From positions 1-10,847 of the forward strand of contig DAOUBA010000124.1 in NCBI GenBank assembly GCA_034432855.1: a stretch of 10,847 nucleotides of DNA, read 5' to 3'. Both the position numbers and the translations under genes were made by a program. Origin of the DNA: DAOUBA01 sp034432855 (lineage in GTDB: Bacteria > Chloroflexota > Anaerolineae > B4-G1). Shown in pieces: positions 1-6,247 of this stretch (the first letter of the stretch is position 1; the number at the start of each line of letters is the position of its first letter). The notes beneath the pieces were generated by a model that was not told the DNA's origin, ran no database searches, and saw only the letters and a list, made by a program, of their open reading frames with translations.

Positions 1-67
1 TTCGCGCCCGCCCAACCCCCCGATTTCCCCTTCGCCCAGACATGTGGGTAATCACCACTGGCACAAT

Positions 68-1297
68 TCAGATTGTGAACAACGCCACGCTCTCGACGTG
101 ATAGGTCTGCGGGAACAGGTCCACGGGCTGCACCTCGATCAGGCGGTAGCCGGCGGCGATAAGCCGTTTCGCGTCACGGGCCAGCGTCGCCGGGTCGCAG
201 GAGACGTAGACCAGGCGTGCAGGGCGGCGCTCCACGAGCGCGTCGAGCGCCAGGCGATCCAATCCGGTGCGCGGCGGGTCCACCACGGCGGCATCCGGCG
301 AGGTCTCCAGATCGGGAAGCACCGCCTCGACCGGCCCTTCGATCACGTCCACGTTGTCGTATGGCGCCGTGTTCTCCAGCAGGTCGGCGACGGCAGCCGG
401 AGAAACCTCGATGGCAGTAACCAGTGCGGCGCATTCGGCCAGCGGCATGGTGAACAACCCCACGCCGCAGTACGCATCGAGCACCGTATCACCGTCATGC
501 AGGTCGAGACGCTCCAGTACCAGGCGCACGAGTTCGCCGGCCTGGGGTGTGTTGACCTGGAAGAACGAGGGGGCAGAGATGCGATAGGTATGACCGGCAA
601 CGGTCTCGTGGATGTGGTTGTTGCCGATGAGGTTGACGGGTTGGCCGTCGGAGAGGAGTAGCACACAGGAGACAGGCAGGTCGAGTTCGAGGGCGGGTGG
701 CAGGTCGTCCTCCATCTCGAAGATGACCATTCGTTCGCCGGTCGTGACGCCGGCACGCAGAGATAGAGACGACAAGCCTTCCAGGTCGAGATCGAGTGCG
801 GCGTAGAGATCGGCCAGGAGCGGGTGGAGGATGCCGCACGTATCTATGGCGACGGCCTCGGTGCTGGCCGCGCGTTGGAAGCCGAGGCCGCCATCGGGTG
901 CGGGGTGGAAGCGGGCATGATTGCGGTAGGCCCAGCCGGAGGGATCGGGCCGCGTCGGCTGCACCGGCGGATCGGCGATCCCGCCGATGCGCGCCAGTTG
1001 ATCGGCAACGATTGCGGCCTTGAGGTGCAATTGAGCAGAGTAGGTGATGTGCTGCCATTGGCATCCACCGCAGCCCGTGGGGCCGAAGTAGGGGCAGGGT
1101 GGCACGACGCGGTCGGGCGATGACTCCAGCACCTCGACCAGGCGGGCGAAGGCATGATGGCCCCTGTCCTCGGTGACCTCGACGCGCGCGGTTTCGCCGG
1201 GGATCGCGTAGGGGACAAAAACGACGCGCCCCTCGTGGCGGCCCAGTGCTGCACCGCCGTGGGCGATACCGGTCAGTTCAAGGGTGAACGTCTCCAT
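68..1297 (-). CDS. RlmD/TrmA-family 23S rRNA or tRNA (uracil-5)-methyltransferase
   Basis: This is a SAM-dependent RNA methyltransferase that makes 5-methyluridine in rRNA or tRNA. An N-terminal TRAM-like beta domain (about residues 1-58) is followed by an iron-sulfur cysteine set C68, C76, C79 (CPYFGPTGCGGC) and C154, a SAM loop (LDAYCGVGLF, about 273-282), DPPRTG (340-345), the catalytic cysteine C367 in YVSCDP, and the general base E402 in HVESV. The first two cysteines are seven residues apart, against five in E. coli RlmD as I recall it. I use the ATG at 1297, giving 409 aa; a TTG one codon upstream is possible. The ATG shares one base with the TGA of the upstream ATP-grasp/TrmO gene (TGATG), so translational coupling is likely. 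The family is certain. Whether the target is 23S rRNA U1939, U747 or tRNA U54 cannot be read from sequence, so I give no symbol. Confidence 0.93.
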   Translation of the reverse strand: METFTLELTGIAHGGAALGRHEGRVVFVPYAIPGETARVEVTEDRGHHAFARLVEVLESSPDRVVPPCPYFGPTGCGGCQWQHITYSAQLHLKAAIVADQLARIGGIADPPVQPTRPDPSGWAYRNHARFHPAPDGGLGFQRAASTEAVAIDTCGILHPLLADLYAALDLDLEGLSSLSLRAGVTTGERMVIFEMEDDLPPALELDLPVSCVLLLSDGQPVNLIGNNHIHETVAGHTYRISAPSFFQVNTPQAGELVRLVLERLDLHDGDTVLDAYCGVGLFTMPLAECAALVTAIEVSPAAVADLLENTAPYDNVDVIEGPVEAVLPDLETSPDAAVVDPPRTGLDRLALDALVERRPARLVYVSCDPATLARDAKRLIAAGYRLIEVQPVDLFPQTYHVESVALFTI

Positions 1298-2661
1298 CAA
1301 AAGTACCTATCCATCAGCCGCCCAACCCATTCGGGCACGACCGGCTGCTCGGCGCGGTCATACTGCGGAAAGTACGGCTTGATGTCCAGCACCGGCGTCC
1401 CGTCAATCGCGTCGAGCCCGCGCACCGTCAACACGTTCCGCTCGATTCCTACACGCTCGACCACTGTGACGCCAATGGGGTTAGGCCGGTGTCTGGCGCG
1501 CTGGGCAAAGATGCCCACCTCCGGCATGTCGGCGCGCCCCTGCGGGCGGCGGACAAGATGTTCGGCAGGCTCAAAGGTGGTCTGATGCATCAGAAAGACC
1601 ACGACGATGTGCGAGAACTGCTCGAGCCCCTGCAGGCCCGCCGCCAGGGCCTCGTCCAGGTGAATCTCCGATACGACACGGCCCCAGTCTTCGTCAACAG
1701 GCTCGGTGATGGGCGAACGGACGACGCCGATGGGCCTGAGGTTCAGGGCGGCGCGTTCTAACGTCGGCGGACAGTGCGCCGCCGTGAGATCGGCCAGCCG
1801 CTCGGCAATGTCGTGCACGATCGCATCGGGGACGCCGTCGTGCGCCTTGGATTGCAGACGCAGGTCAATCTGATCGTTCACGTAATCTACCACGACGTAC
1901 AGCCCTTCAGCGGTCAACGCGATTTCGGTGGAGAAAAGGTCGAGACCGCTGAGACAGGCGATGGTAGCGGTGATCTCGCCCAGGCGGCCCAGGCCGTAGC
2001 GATTCTCTTCGGCGCAGGCGACGGGGGTGTAGACGTGCGTGCGGGTATCCCACCAGCAGGGATAGACCTGCCCGGCGCAATAGATGACGCGGAACCAGGC
2101 CGGACGCCCGTCGAGCGCGGTCGGGGTGACGTGGGCTTGCAGCAAGTAATGATCGGTCGGATGCTCCTGACGAGCGCTGAGCACCTGTTCCCACAAAGTC
2201 GCTTCCATCACCACGCCCTCGCCGCCGCCGCCGTGTGCGGGTTTGATGGTGAAGCAAGGGCCCAGAGGACTCAAGTCTACAGGCGGCGGGGCGGGCTGTT
2301 CCTCATAGGGCGGCAAGATAACGGTGTAGGGTGTGTGTAGACCGGCGCTGATGAGCGCTGTGTGCATCGCGGCTTTGTTCCAGGTGCGCCGGGCAAGTTC
2401 GGGCGGATTGATGCAGTATGCCGCGTGCTCGCCGGCCCATTGGATGAGCGCGTTGAAGCGGGCGTCGCTATCCGAGGCACGGTCAAAAAGCACGCAGAAG
2501 GCAAGTTGGCCGTCGTTCAAGAGGTGGACAAGGTGAGCAATGTTGCCGGGGACGGCCTGGAGCGTGGATAAGCCGCGCGAGCGGCAGGCGGCATCGAGCA
2601 GGGCAACGAAATCGGCGTCGGGCGGCCAGTTCCAGGCCATGCAGAGGTGGTAGAGGGCCAT
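1297..2661 (-). CDS. ATP-grasp domain fused to TrmO (TsaA/UPF0066) tRNA methyltransferase domain
   Basis: This is a 454-aa two-domain protein. Residues about 1-90 look like a pre-ATP-grasp region. Residues about 91-295 look like an ATP-grasp fold: a nucleotide-binding lysine and glycine-rich loop (FTIKPAHGGGGEGV, K140), then FSTEIA (E246) and VVVDYVND (D259, N262) as probable Mg-ATP ligands. Residues about 307-454 are a TrmO/TsaA domain: PIGVVRS, FSHIVVVFLMH, GIFAQRARHRPNPIGV and LDIKPYFPQYD. TrmO is the SAM-dependent enzyme that N6-methylates t6A37 of tRNA. ATP-grasp enzymes ligate carboxylates to amines or thiols through acyl-phosphates. The fusion suggests two steps on one substrate, but that is inference. 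The gene starts 10 bp after vapC and overlaps the next methyltransferase by one base. An ATG at residue 8 is an alternative start; neither start has a strong Shine-Dalgarno. The TrmO domain call is strong and the ATP-grasp call good; the combined function is unknown. Confidence 0.88.
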   Translation of the reverse strand: MALYHLCMAWNWPPDADFVALLDAACRSRGLSTLQAVPGNIAHLVHLLNDGQLAFCVLFDRASDSDARFNALIQWAGEHAAYCINPPELARRTWNKAAMHTALISAGLHTPYTVILPPYEEQPAPPPVDLSPLGPCFTIKPAHGGGGEGVVMEATLWEQVLSARQEHPTDHYLLQAHVTPTALDGRPAWFRVIYCAGQVYPCWWDTRTHVYTPVACAEENRYGLGRLGEITATIACLSGLDLFSTEIALTAEGLYVVVDYVNDQIDLRLQSKAHDGVPDAIVHDIAERLADLTAAHCPPTLERAALNLRPIGVVRSPITEPVDEDWGRVVSEIHLDEALAAGLQGLEQFSHIVVVFLMHQTTFEPAEHLVRRPQGRADMPEVGIFAQRARHRPNPIGVTVVERVGIERNVLTVRGLDAIDGTPVLDIKPYFPQYDRAEQPVVPEWVGRLMDRYF

Positions 2662-2671
2662 CCAGTGCGCC

Positions 2672-3070
2672 TTACGTCAGGGAATCCAGCGGATACAGCG
2701 ACACGCCCAGCGGGTCAAAATCGCCAGGGTTGAACGTGACTAACGTCAGGTTGTGCTGGAGAGCGGTAGCCGCGATGAGTGCATCGGGGATACTGAACGC
2801 ACGCCCCTGAGCCTTCTGTTGGCGGATGAGTTGCCCGGCCCGCTGGCCGATTTCTGCGTCTACGGGGATGGTCTGGAAGCGCGAGAGGAGTTTGCGGGCA
2901 GCATATTCCTCGTGTGGCCGGAGTCCACTGTACAATTCCAGATGGGTCACCGGTGAGACGGCGACCCGTCCCGGGCGGGTGATCCCTCGCACCAGACGCA
3001 GTACGTCTTTGCGCCCTCGCATCTGCCGGATGATGACGCCGGTATCCAGTATGTATCTGGAAGCCGCCAT
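2672..3070 (-). CDS. vapC: VapC-like PIN-domain ribonuclease toxin
   Basis: This is a 132-aa PIN-domain protein, the toxin half of a type II toxin-antitoxin pair. Such toxins are Mg-dependent ribonucleases, usually cutting tRNA or the 23S sarcin-ricin loop. The acidic quartet is visible: D9 (YILDTGVI), E45 (THLELYSGL), D96 (SIPDALIAATA) and D117 (FNPGDF). The usual late TRN motif reads TFN here. I start at the ATG at 3070, which lies one base after the vapB stop (TAAGATG) with GAGG six bases upstream. A longer reading from a GTG at 3109 would overlap vapB and adds residues that do not look like PIN. The stop is 10 bp before the ATP-grasp/TrmO gene, so toxin and RNA-modification genes are probably on one message. 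The family call is firm; the cleavage target is unknown. Confidence 0.92.
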   Translation of the reverse strand: MAASRYILDTGVIIRQMRGRKDVLRLVRGITRPGRVAVSPVTHLELYSGLRPHEEYAARKLLSRFQTIPVDAEIGQRAGQLIRQQKAQGRAFSIPDALIAATALQHNLTLVTFNPGDFDPLGVSLYPLDSLT

Positions 3071-3071
3071 C

Positions 3072-3338
3072 TTACGCCTCGTGGAAATCCCGGATAGTCC
3101 AACTGGCACGAAAGTCGCGCAGCCAGCGGTCTATGTCCTCATCCGTGTTCCAATACGGGTAGTCTTCCGCCGACAGAATGCCGAATGTTTCCTCGAGCAC
3201 CGCCAGCGTCTCTTCCTCCTCCAGGCGCTCTTGCAATGCCTGGGCGACGAAGGCGCTGCGCTGGCGTGGAGGGACCAGCGCCTTCAGGCGCTCCACCAGT
3301 GTTTTGGGAAGCGAGAGTGTAATCTTGGCCGTTGCCAT
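3072..3338 (-). CDS. vapB: VapB-like ribbon-helix-helix antitoxin
   Basis: This 88-aa protein lies directly before the PIN toxin. Residues about 5-39 (KITLSLPKTLVERLK... QALQERL) fit a ribbon-helix-helix DNA-binding domain: one short beta strand and two helices, dimerising to bind operator repeats. The acidic, aromatic C-terminus (about 60-84, including DIDRWLRDF) is the kind of segment that wraps a PIN toxin and blocks its active site. The ATG at 3338 has AGGGGG seven bases upstream. Two identical 11-bp direct repeats overlap the promoter just upstream, so autorepression by VapB or VapBC is likely. The role rests on position plus the RHH pattern. Confidence 0.87.
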   Translation of the reverse strand: MATAKITLSLPKTLVERLKALVPPRQRSAFVAQALQERLEEEETLAVLEETFGILSAEDYPYWNTDEDIDRWLRDFRASWTIRDFHEA

Positions 3339-3348
3339 ACCATCCCCC

Positions 3349-3380
3349 TTATACCACCAGTTTATCTTATTATACCACCA
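3349..3380 (-). promoter_or_regulatory. Probable VapB operator: two 11-bp direct repeats
   Basis: TGGTGGTATAA (minus strand) occurs twice without mismatch, at 3370-3380 and 3349-3359, with starts 21 bp apart, about two helical turns, so both copies face the same side of the DNA. One covers the -10 hexamer and the other the first transcribed bases. Ribbon-helix-helix antitoxins typically bind such repeated sites at their own promoter. The assignment to VapB is inferred from position. Confidence 0.6.
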
Positions 3381-3397
3381 CCTGTGCGGGGTAACAA
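3369..3397 (-). promoter_or_regulatory. vapBC-operon promoter, extended -10
   Basis: On the minus strand the -35 is TTGTTA (3392-3397, 4/6 to consensus), the spacer is 17 bp, and the -10 is a perfect TATAAT (3369-3374) preceded by TGG, an extended -10. Transcription should start near 3362, giving a leader of about 24 nt before the vapB ATG. The promoter ends 9 bp past the stop of the upstream CPBP gene, so the toxin operon has its own start. Seen directly in sequence; activity is inferred. Confidence 0.75.
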
Positions 3398-3405
3398 CTC
3401 GCGGC

Positions 3406-4083
3406 TCAGCCCCACGCCCCGCTGGCGAAGAGAATGGTGACGGTGACGAGATACCAGTGGATCAGGAACGGGTAGAGGAAGGAGCGCGTGCGCCAGGCGA
3501 CGTAGCCGAACGCGCTGCCGCCAAAGATGCAACTGAGCGTCTCCAACTCCGGCTTACCAAAGTGGGCGATGGCGAACGGGACGGCCTGGAGCACGATGGC
3601 GTAGGGGCCGAGCGTGCGGTAGAGCGCGAAAAGCAGAAAGCCGCGAAAGATGAACTCCCAGCCGAAGAGGTCGAGCGCGTTCTCATAGATCAGTTGTGGC
3701 AAAGGGCGCATCTGCGGTGTGTAATAGGCACGAAATGCACCGGTGCGCGCGATGGCGCTCATTATGATTGTGACGCCGACGCAGCCCGCCAGCGTGAGCA
3801 CAAGCCCCGCCTTCCAATCGCCCAGGCGGAAGCCGTACTTTGCAGGCGACTCGCGGAAAATGAGCAGGATGGTCATAAGCGGTACGATCAGGTACCAGAA
3901 CTCGCGGTTCAGAATATCGAGCGTCCGCGCGCCCAGTTGCCAGAGTGGGCCACTGTGGCGGCTGGCGGCCAGGATCGCGTCGCGCAAAACATCGTAACGA
4001 TAATGGCCTCCTGTGAGCGCCAGGGTAGAGATGACAATAGCCGTGACGGTCTTCCAATCCATACGCAGTTCTTTGAGTCGCAT
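3406..4083 (-). CDS. CPBP-family intramembrane protein (Rce1/Abi-like), possibly protease
   Basis: This is a 225-aa multi-pass membrane protein. Hydrophobic segments lie near residues 11-24, 62-76, 92-110, 138-155, 160-175, 184-196 and 203-220. Three CPBP motif positions are visible: WEFIFRG (E143, R147) for EExxxR, FAIAH (F170, H174) for FxxxH, and a histidine near the C-terminus (H209). The first glutamate of motif 1 is tryptophan (W142), so peptidase activity is uncertain. The ATG at 4083 has a strong Shine-Dalgarno (AAGGAG, seven to eight bases upstream). The open frame runs further upstream to 4452, but that part reads through palindromic repeats and is not protein-like. It sits alone between a repeat-rich spacer and the vapBC promoter. 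CPBP proteins are linked to CAAX processing, bacteriocin immunity and membrane-protein scaffolding; nothing here says which applies. Confidence 0.8.
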   Translation of the reverse strand: MRLKELRMDWKTVTAIVISTLALTGGHYRYDVLRDAILAASRHSGPLWQLGARTLDILNREFWYLIVPLMTILLIFRESPAKYGFRLGDWKAGLVLTLAGCVGVTIIMSAIARTGAFRAYYTPQMRPLPQLIYENALDLFGWEFIFRGFLLFALYRTLGPYAIVLQAVPFAIAHFGKPELETLSCIFGGSAFGYVAWRTRSFLYPFLIHWYLVTVTILFASGAWG

Positions 4084-4253
4084 CGGTGTGCTCCTTTTTG
4101 ACCTTGCCACAGAGTATCTACTCAGCCTCCGCGCGCTGGCGCGGACCGTGGTCCGCACCAACCAGTGTGTAGGCGAATTGCGGGGCTCCGGTTGGGATGG
4201 TGCATTTTCCAGATGAAATTGGTTGACACTTCCGCAGCCCTGAGAAATTTGCA

Positions 4254-4330
4254 TTCTCGAAAAGCCCTCCCACGCCCGCGAATGGGGATTCGCGGGCTGC
4301 GGGATTTGCGGACTGCGGACCTTTCGAGAA
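4254..4330. repeat. Nested inverted repeats
   Basis: Outer arms TTCTCGAAA (4254-4262) and TTTCGAGAA (4322-4330) are perfect 9-bp complements. Inside is a second perfect palindrome, CCCGCGAAT (4275-4283), loop GGGG, ATTCGCGGG (4288-4296). Its centre, GAATGGGGATTC, is the reverse complement of the GAATCCCCATTC core found twice at 4359-4389. The structure could form a two-level hairpin on either strand. Neither side ends in a T tract, so it is not an obvious terminator. Confidence 0.7.
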
Positions 4331-4352
4331 ACGCCCCATTTCGGACCGCGAA

Positions 4353-4397
4353 GCGCCGGAATCCCCATTCCGGCACGGAATCCCCATTCCGGCGCGG
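4353..4397. repeat. Palindromic 20-bp tandem duplication
   Basis: A 20-bp unit beginning GGAATCCCCATTCCGG occurs twice in tandem (4358-4377 and 4378-4397) with one mismatch. Each unit is a palindrome around CCCC, and the whole block is framed by 10-bp perfect arms GCGCCGGAAT (4353-4362) and ATTCCGGCGC (4386-4395). It belongs to the same GAATCCCCATTC repeat family as 4280-4291. Confidence 0.75.
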
Positions 4398-4477
4398 CGG
4401 GTTCGTCTCGCCCACCCTGGGGGGCCCTCCCACCGGAAAGGCTGCTCCACATCGAATAGCACCTTGGCTATAAGCCC

Positions 4478-4619
4478 CATCCCCCCTGCCCCTCCCCTTC
4501 CCCAGGGAAGGAGGGATTTTTGTGGGGGTGCGACGGGCGGCTTCGCCGCCGCCCCCAAACCCCTCCTTCTTTACCCCTTCGCTCCCCGCAGCGGGGAGAG
4601 AAGGGGGGCAGGGGGGATG
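4478..4619. repeat. MITE-like element with 15-bp perfect terminal inverted repeats
   Basis: CATCCCCCCTGCCCC at 4478-4492 is exactly complementary to 4605-4619, bounding about 142 bp. Inside are three further hairpins: CCTTCCC/GGGAAGG (4496-4511), GGCGG/CCGCC (4536-4550) and CTCCCCGC/GCGGGGAG (4582-4598). There is no coding capacity and I found no clear target-site duplication. G/C-tract elements of this style recur in some Chloroflexota genomes, from memory and unchecked. It may be a mobile palindromic repeat or a dispersed structural repeat. Confidence 0.6.
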
Positions 4620-4674
4620 AGAGGGGTCAATTCGCAAAAGGGGGTTTGACCCTAAAGACTTTTGGCAAGGTGCT

Positions 4675-6195
4675 CTAGTACGGCAAACCCAACCGGCAGC
4701 CCTCAGGCCCCAATAGCCTGGCCAGCACATTCCAGTCCCGCGCCACTTCCAGGCCCCAGTTGAGGAGCAGCAGCGCGATCAGGATCAAGGCGATGGCACG
4801 TTGCCAGGGACGCGCTCCGCGCCAGGGCCGCTCGGTGAAGGCAGAGGCGGCCAGTACGGCGACCGGCGCAAAGAGCGGCAGGTGGAAACGGGGCTCGGCC
4901 AGGATGAGCATGTGGATGCCGGTGTAGTAGGCCACGAGCAGCGCCAGGAACATCCTGCGGCTATCCATTCGCCCGCAGGCCAATCCCACCGCCGCGGCCG
5001 GGGCCAGCACCGCCAGCGGCCCGCAGGCGAGAAGGAAGACGAACCATACGAGCGGCGCCGGCCAGCAGCCCAGAAAGCCATTGCCGTAGAAATAGGTCAT
5101 TTCCCGCCGATCGAGCCCCCACAGATAGCCGGCCTTGCGCAGCATCAGGTAGGGGACACGGGCGGGATCGTTGCGTACGAAACCCCAGACTGCCTGCATC
5201 CCGCGCGCATCACGCACACTGTCATCGAGGATGGGCAACAGATCGAGCGAGATACCATACTGGAACGTGCCGGTGGACCGGGGATGGTAACCCAGATACA
5301 TCTGGTAACCCAGGGCGCTTTCAATCCAGATGAACCGCCTGTGAAGAATCGTGTTGCGCACCGACCACGGCACGGTGACGAGCAAGAAACAGGCGGCCAT
5401 CAGAATAGTAAGCCCCAGACGCTCCTTCCAGGATTTCCGGGACACGGATGAACACGGATCACACGGATTTTTAGTCTTGTCCGTGTTCATCCGTGTGCAT
5501 CCGTGTCCCCAAAGCAGCCACAGCGCCGCGAGCGGCATAAAGGCCGAGACGACCGAGCGGGTGAGCGCGGCCAGCCCCAACGCGATCCCCGCCAGGGCGT
5601 GATCGCGCGCCCGGCCTTTAGCGCGCGCCCGCAGCAGGAGCACCAACGCCAGCGTCAGCAGCACCACGAACAGATTCTCGGTCGCCAGCCCCAGGGTATA
5701 GGCGATGAGTAGCGGCCAGGCGGCGATGAATCCGGCAGCCCAACGCGCCGTCCGCTCTGCGAACCCAACCCGCCGCGCCAGCATCCAGGTCAGCGGAACA
5801 AGAGATGCTCCCAGAAACGCCTGCGCCAGCCGGGCCCAGAAGAAGCGGGTGAGCACGATCTCGTGCCTGCCGAGGACGAGCGTGTGCGATTCGACGCCAC
5901 TCACGGCATAGACCAGCGCCAGGAAAGCCGGGTAGCCCGGCGGGCGGAAACTGGTCAGCACGCCGCGCGGATCGTATTCCGGCGGCGGTTCTATGGGAAA
6001 GTACTGCTGAAACAGCGCCAGGTCGGGCTGTGAGTACCAGCGATAGCCGTTTCCAGCGACGATAGAGCGGGCCAGCATGTCGTACTGGAACATGTCGTCC
6101 AGCCCGATGGGCAGGTCGTAGGCGAGGAGCACCGGCACAAGCCGCAGTGCCAGGGCTATCAGGAATGCTGTGATGAGAGAGTTACGTCGGGTCAT
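4675..6195 (-). CDS. GT-C membrane glycosyltransferase, GT39/PMT-like
   Basis: This is a 506-aa polytopic membrane protein with roughly ten or more hydrophobic segments. It fits GT-C enzymes (PMT/ArnT-like), which move a sugar from a lipid-phosphate donor to a protein or lipid outside the membrane. Visible marks are the acidic pair in the first loop (GLDDMFQYD, D33-D34), RPPGYPAFLAL (about 84-94), NDPARVPYL in a later loop, and AEPRFHLPLFAPVAVL (about 433-448), the usual (E/P)R(Y/F) ending. The ATG at 6195 begins MTRRNSLITAFLIALALRL, a positive N-terminus leading into a membrane helix. Upstream frame is the heptamer repeat and antisense of the HD gene. No real Shine-Dalgarno is present. Residues about 229-253 are encoded by a 71-bp dispersed repeat lying in frame between two membrane segments. 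Acceptor and donor are unknown. Confidence 0.83.
   Translation of the reverse strand: MTRRNSLITAFLIALALRLVPVLLAYDLPIGLDDMFQYDMLARSIVAGNGYRWYSQPDLALFQQYFPIEPPPEYDPRGVLTSFRPPGYPAFLALVYAVSGVESHTLVLGRHEIVLTRFFWARLAQAFLGASLVPLTWMLARRVGFAERTARWAAGFIAAWPLLIAYTLGLATENLFVVLLTLALVLLLRARAKGRARDHALAGIALGLAALTRSVVSAFMPLAALWLLWGHGCTRMNTDKTKNPCDPCSSVSRKSWKERLGLTILMAACFLLVTVPWSVRNTILHRRFIWIESALGYQMYLGYHPRSTGTFQYGISLDLLPILDDSVRDARGMQAVWGFVRNDPARVPYLMLRKAGYLWGLDRREMTYFYGNGFLGCWPAPLVWFVFLLACGPLAVLAPAAAVGLACGRMDSRRMFLALLVAYYTGIHMLILAEPRFHLPLFAPVAVLAASAFTERPWRGARPWQRAIALILIALLLLNWGLEVARDWNVLARLLGPEGCRLGLPY
5439..5509. repeat. Symmetric dispersed repeat inside a coding region
   Basis: Three ACACGGAT octamers (5442, 5452, 5461) face three TCCGTGT units (5480, 5490, 5500), giving a 17-bp perfect inverted repeat (5442-5458 with 5480-5496) and a 12-bp outer one (GGGACACGGATG 5439-5450 with 5498-5509). 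This CACGGAT/ATCCGTG style of repeat is known as dispersed intergenic sequence in several bacterial phyla, from recall. Here it is in the glycosyltransferase gene without breaking its frame. Confidence 0.82.
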
Positions 6196-6202
6196 TCGTC
6201 CA

Positions 6203-6244
6203 CAGTCCCCAGTCCCTAGTCCCTGGTCTCTAGTCCCCAGTCCC
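6203..6244. repeat. Six-copy heptamer tandem repeat
   Basis: The units are CAGTCCC, CAGTCCC, TAGTCCC, TGGTCTC, TAGTCCC, CAGTCCC, with consensus YAGTCCC. They fill almost all of the 52-bp gap between the HD gene stop and the glycosyltransferase start. The repeat resembles the short tandemly repeated heptamers described in cyanobacteria (STRR type). The first unit ends only 8 bases from the glycosyltransferase ATG, so the repeat occupies the ribosome-binding region. Confidence 0.85.
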
Positions 6245-6247
6245 TGA

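Larger units (their letters stand above)
4084..4674. other. Repeat-rich noncoding spacer
   Basis: I see no convincing gene in these 591 bases. The reading frames across it are compositional and cross repeats. It contains nested palindromes (4254-4330), a palindromic tandem duplication (4353-4397), a MITE-like G/C-tract element (4478-4619), and a small inverted repeat GGGTCAA/TTGACCC (4624-4630 with 4646-4652). Just upstream of the CPBP gene is a 5-bp-arm palindrome, GAGTATCTACTC (4112-4123), which might be an operator. I found no clear promoter for the CPBP gene and no canonical terminator for the glycosyltransferase gene. Confidence 0.7.

Noticed and set aside
62..77. 6-bp-arm palindrome CACAAT-TCAG-ATTGTG at the methyltransferase stop codon
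   Set aside because: It is AT-rich, weak and lacks a T tract in the direction of transcription; too little to call a terminator.
44..661. Long plus-strand open frame opposite the m5U methyltransferase
   Set aside because: It is antisense to a gene with clear catalytic motifs, and its Arg/Gly/His-rich composition fits no family.
3071..3109. GTG start for vapC at 3109
   Set aside because: It would lie within vapB; the ATG at 3070 has a Shine-Dalgarno and begins right at the PIN domain.
3178..4101. Plus-strand 307-codon open frame
   Set aside because: It runs antisense through vapB, the promoter and the CPBP gene; it is a GC-rich shadow frame.
4223..4251. TTGACA at 4223-4228 as a plus-strand promoter
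   Set aside because: No -10-like hexamer at suitable spacing and no gene downstream on that strand.
4084..4452. Upstream extension of the CPBP gene
   Set aside because: It reads through palindromic repeats; the ATG at 4083 has a strong Shine-Dalgarno and the membrane protein begins there.
4496..4521. Hairpin plus five T on the plus strand as a terminator
   Set aside because: No plus-strand gene lies upstream, five other bases separate stem and T tract, and it is part of the G/C-tract repeat element.
6203..6244. CRISPR array
   Set aside because: Units are 7 bp with no spacers; this is a simple tandem repeat.
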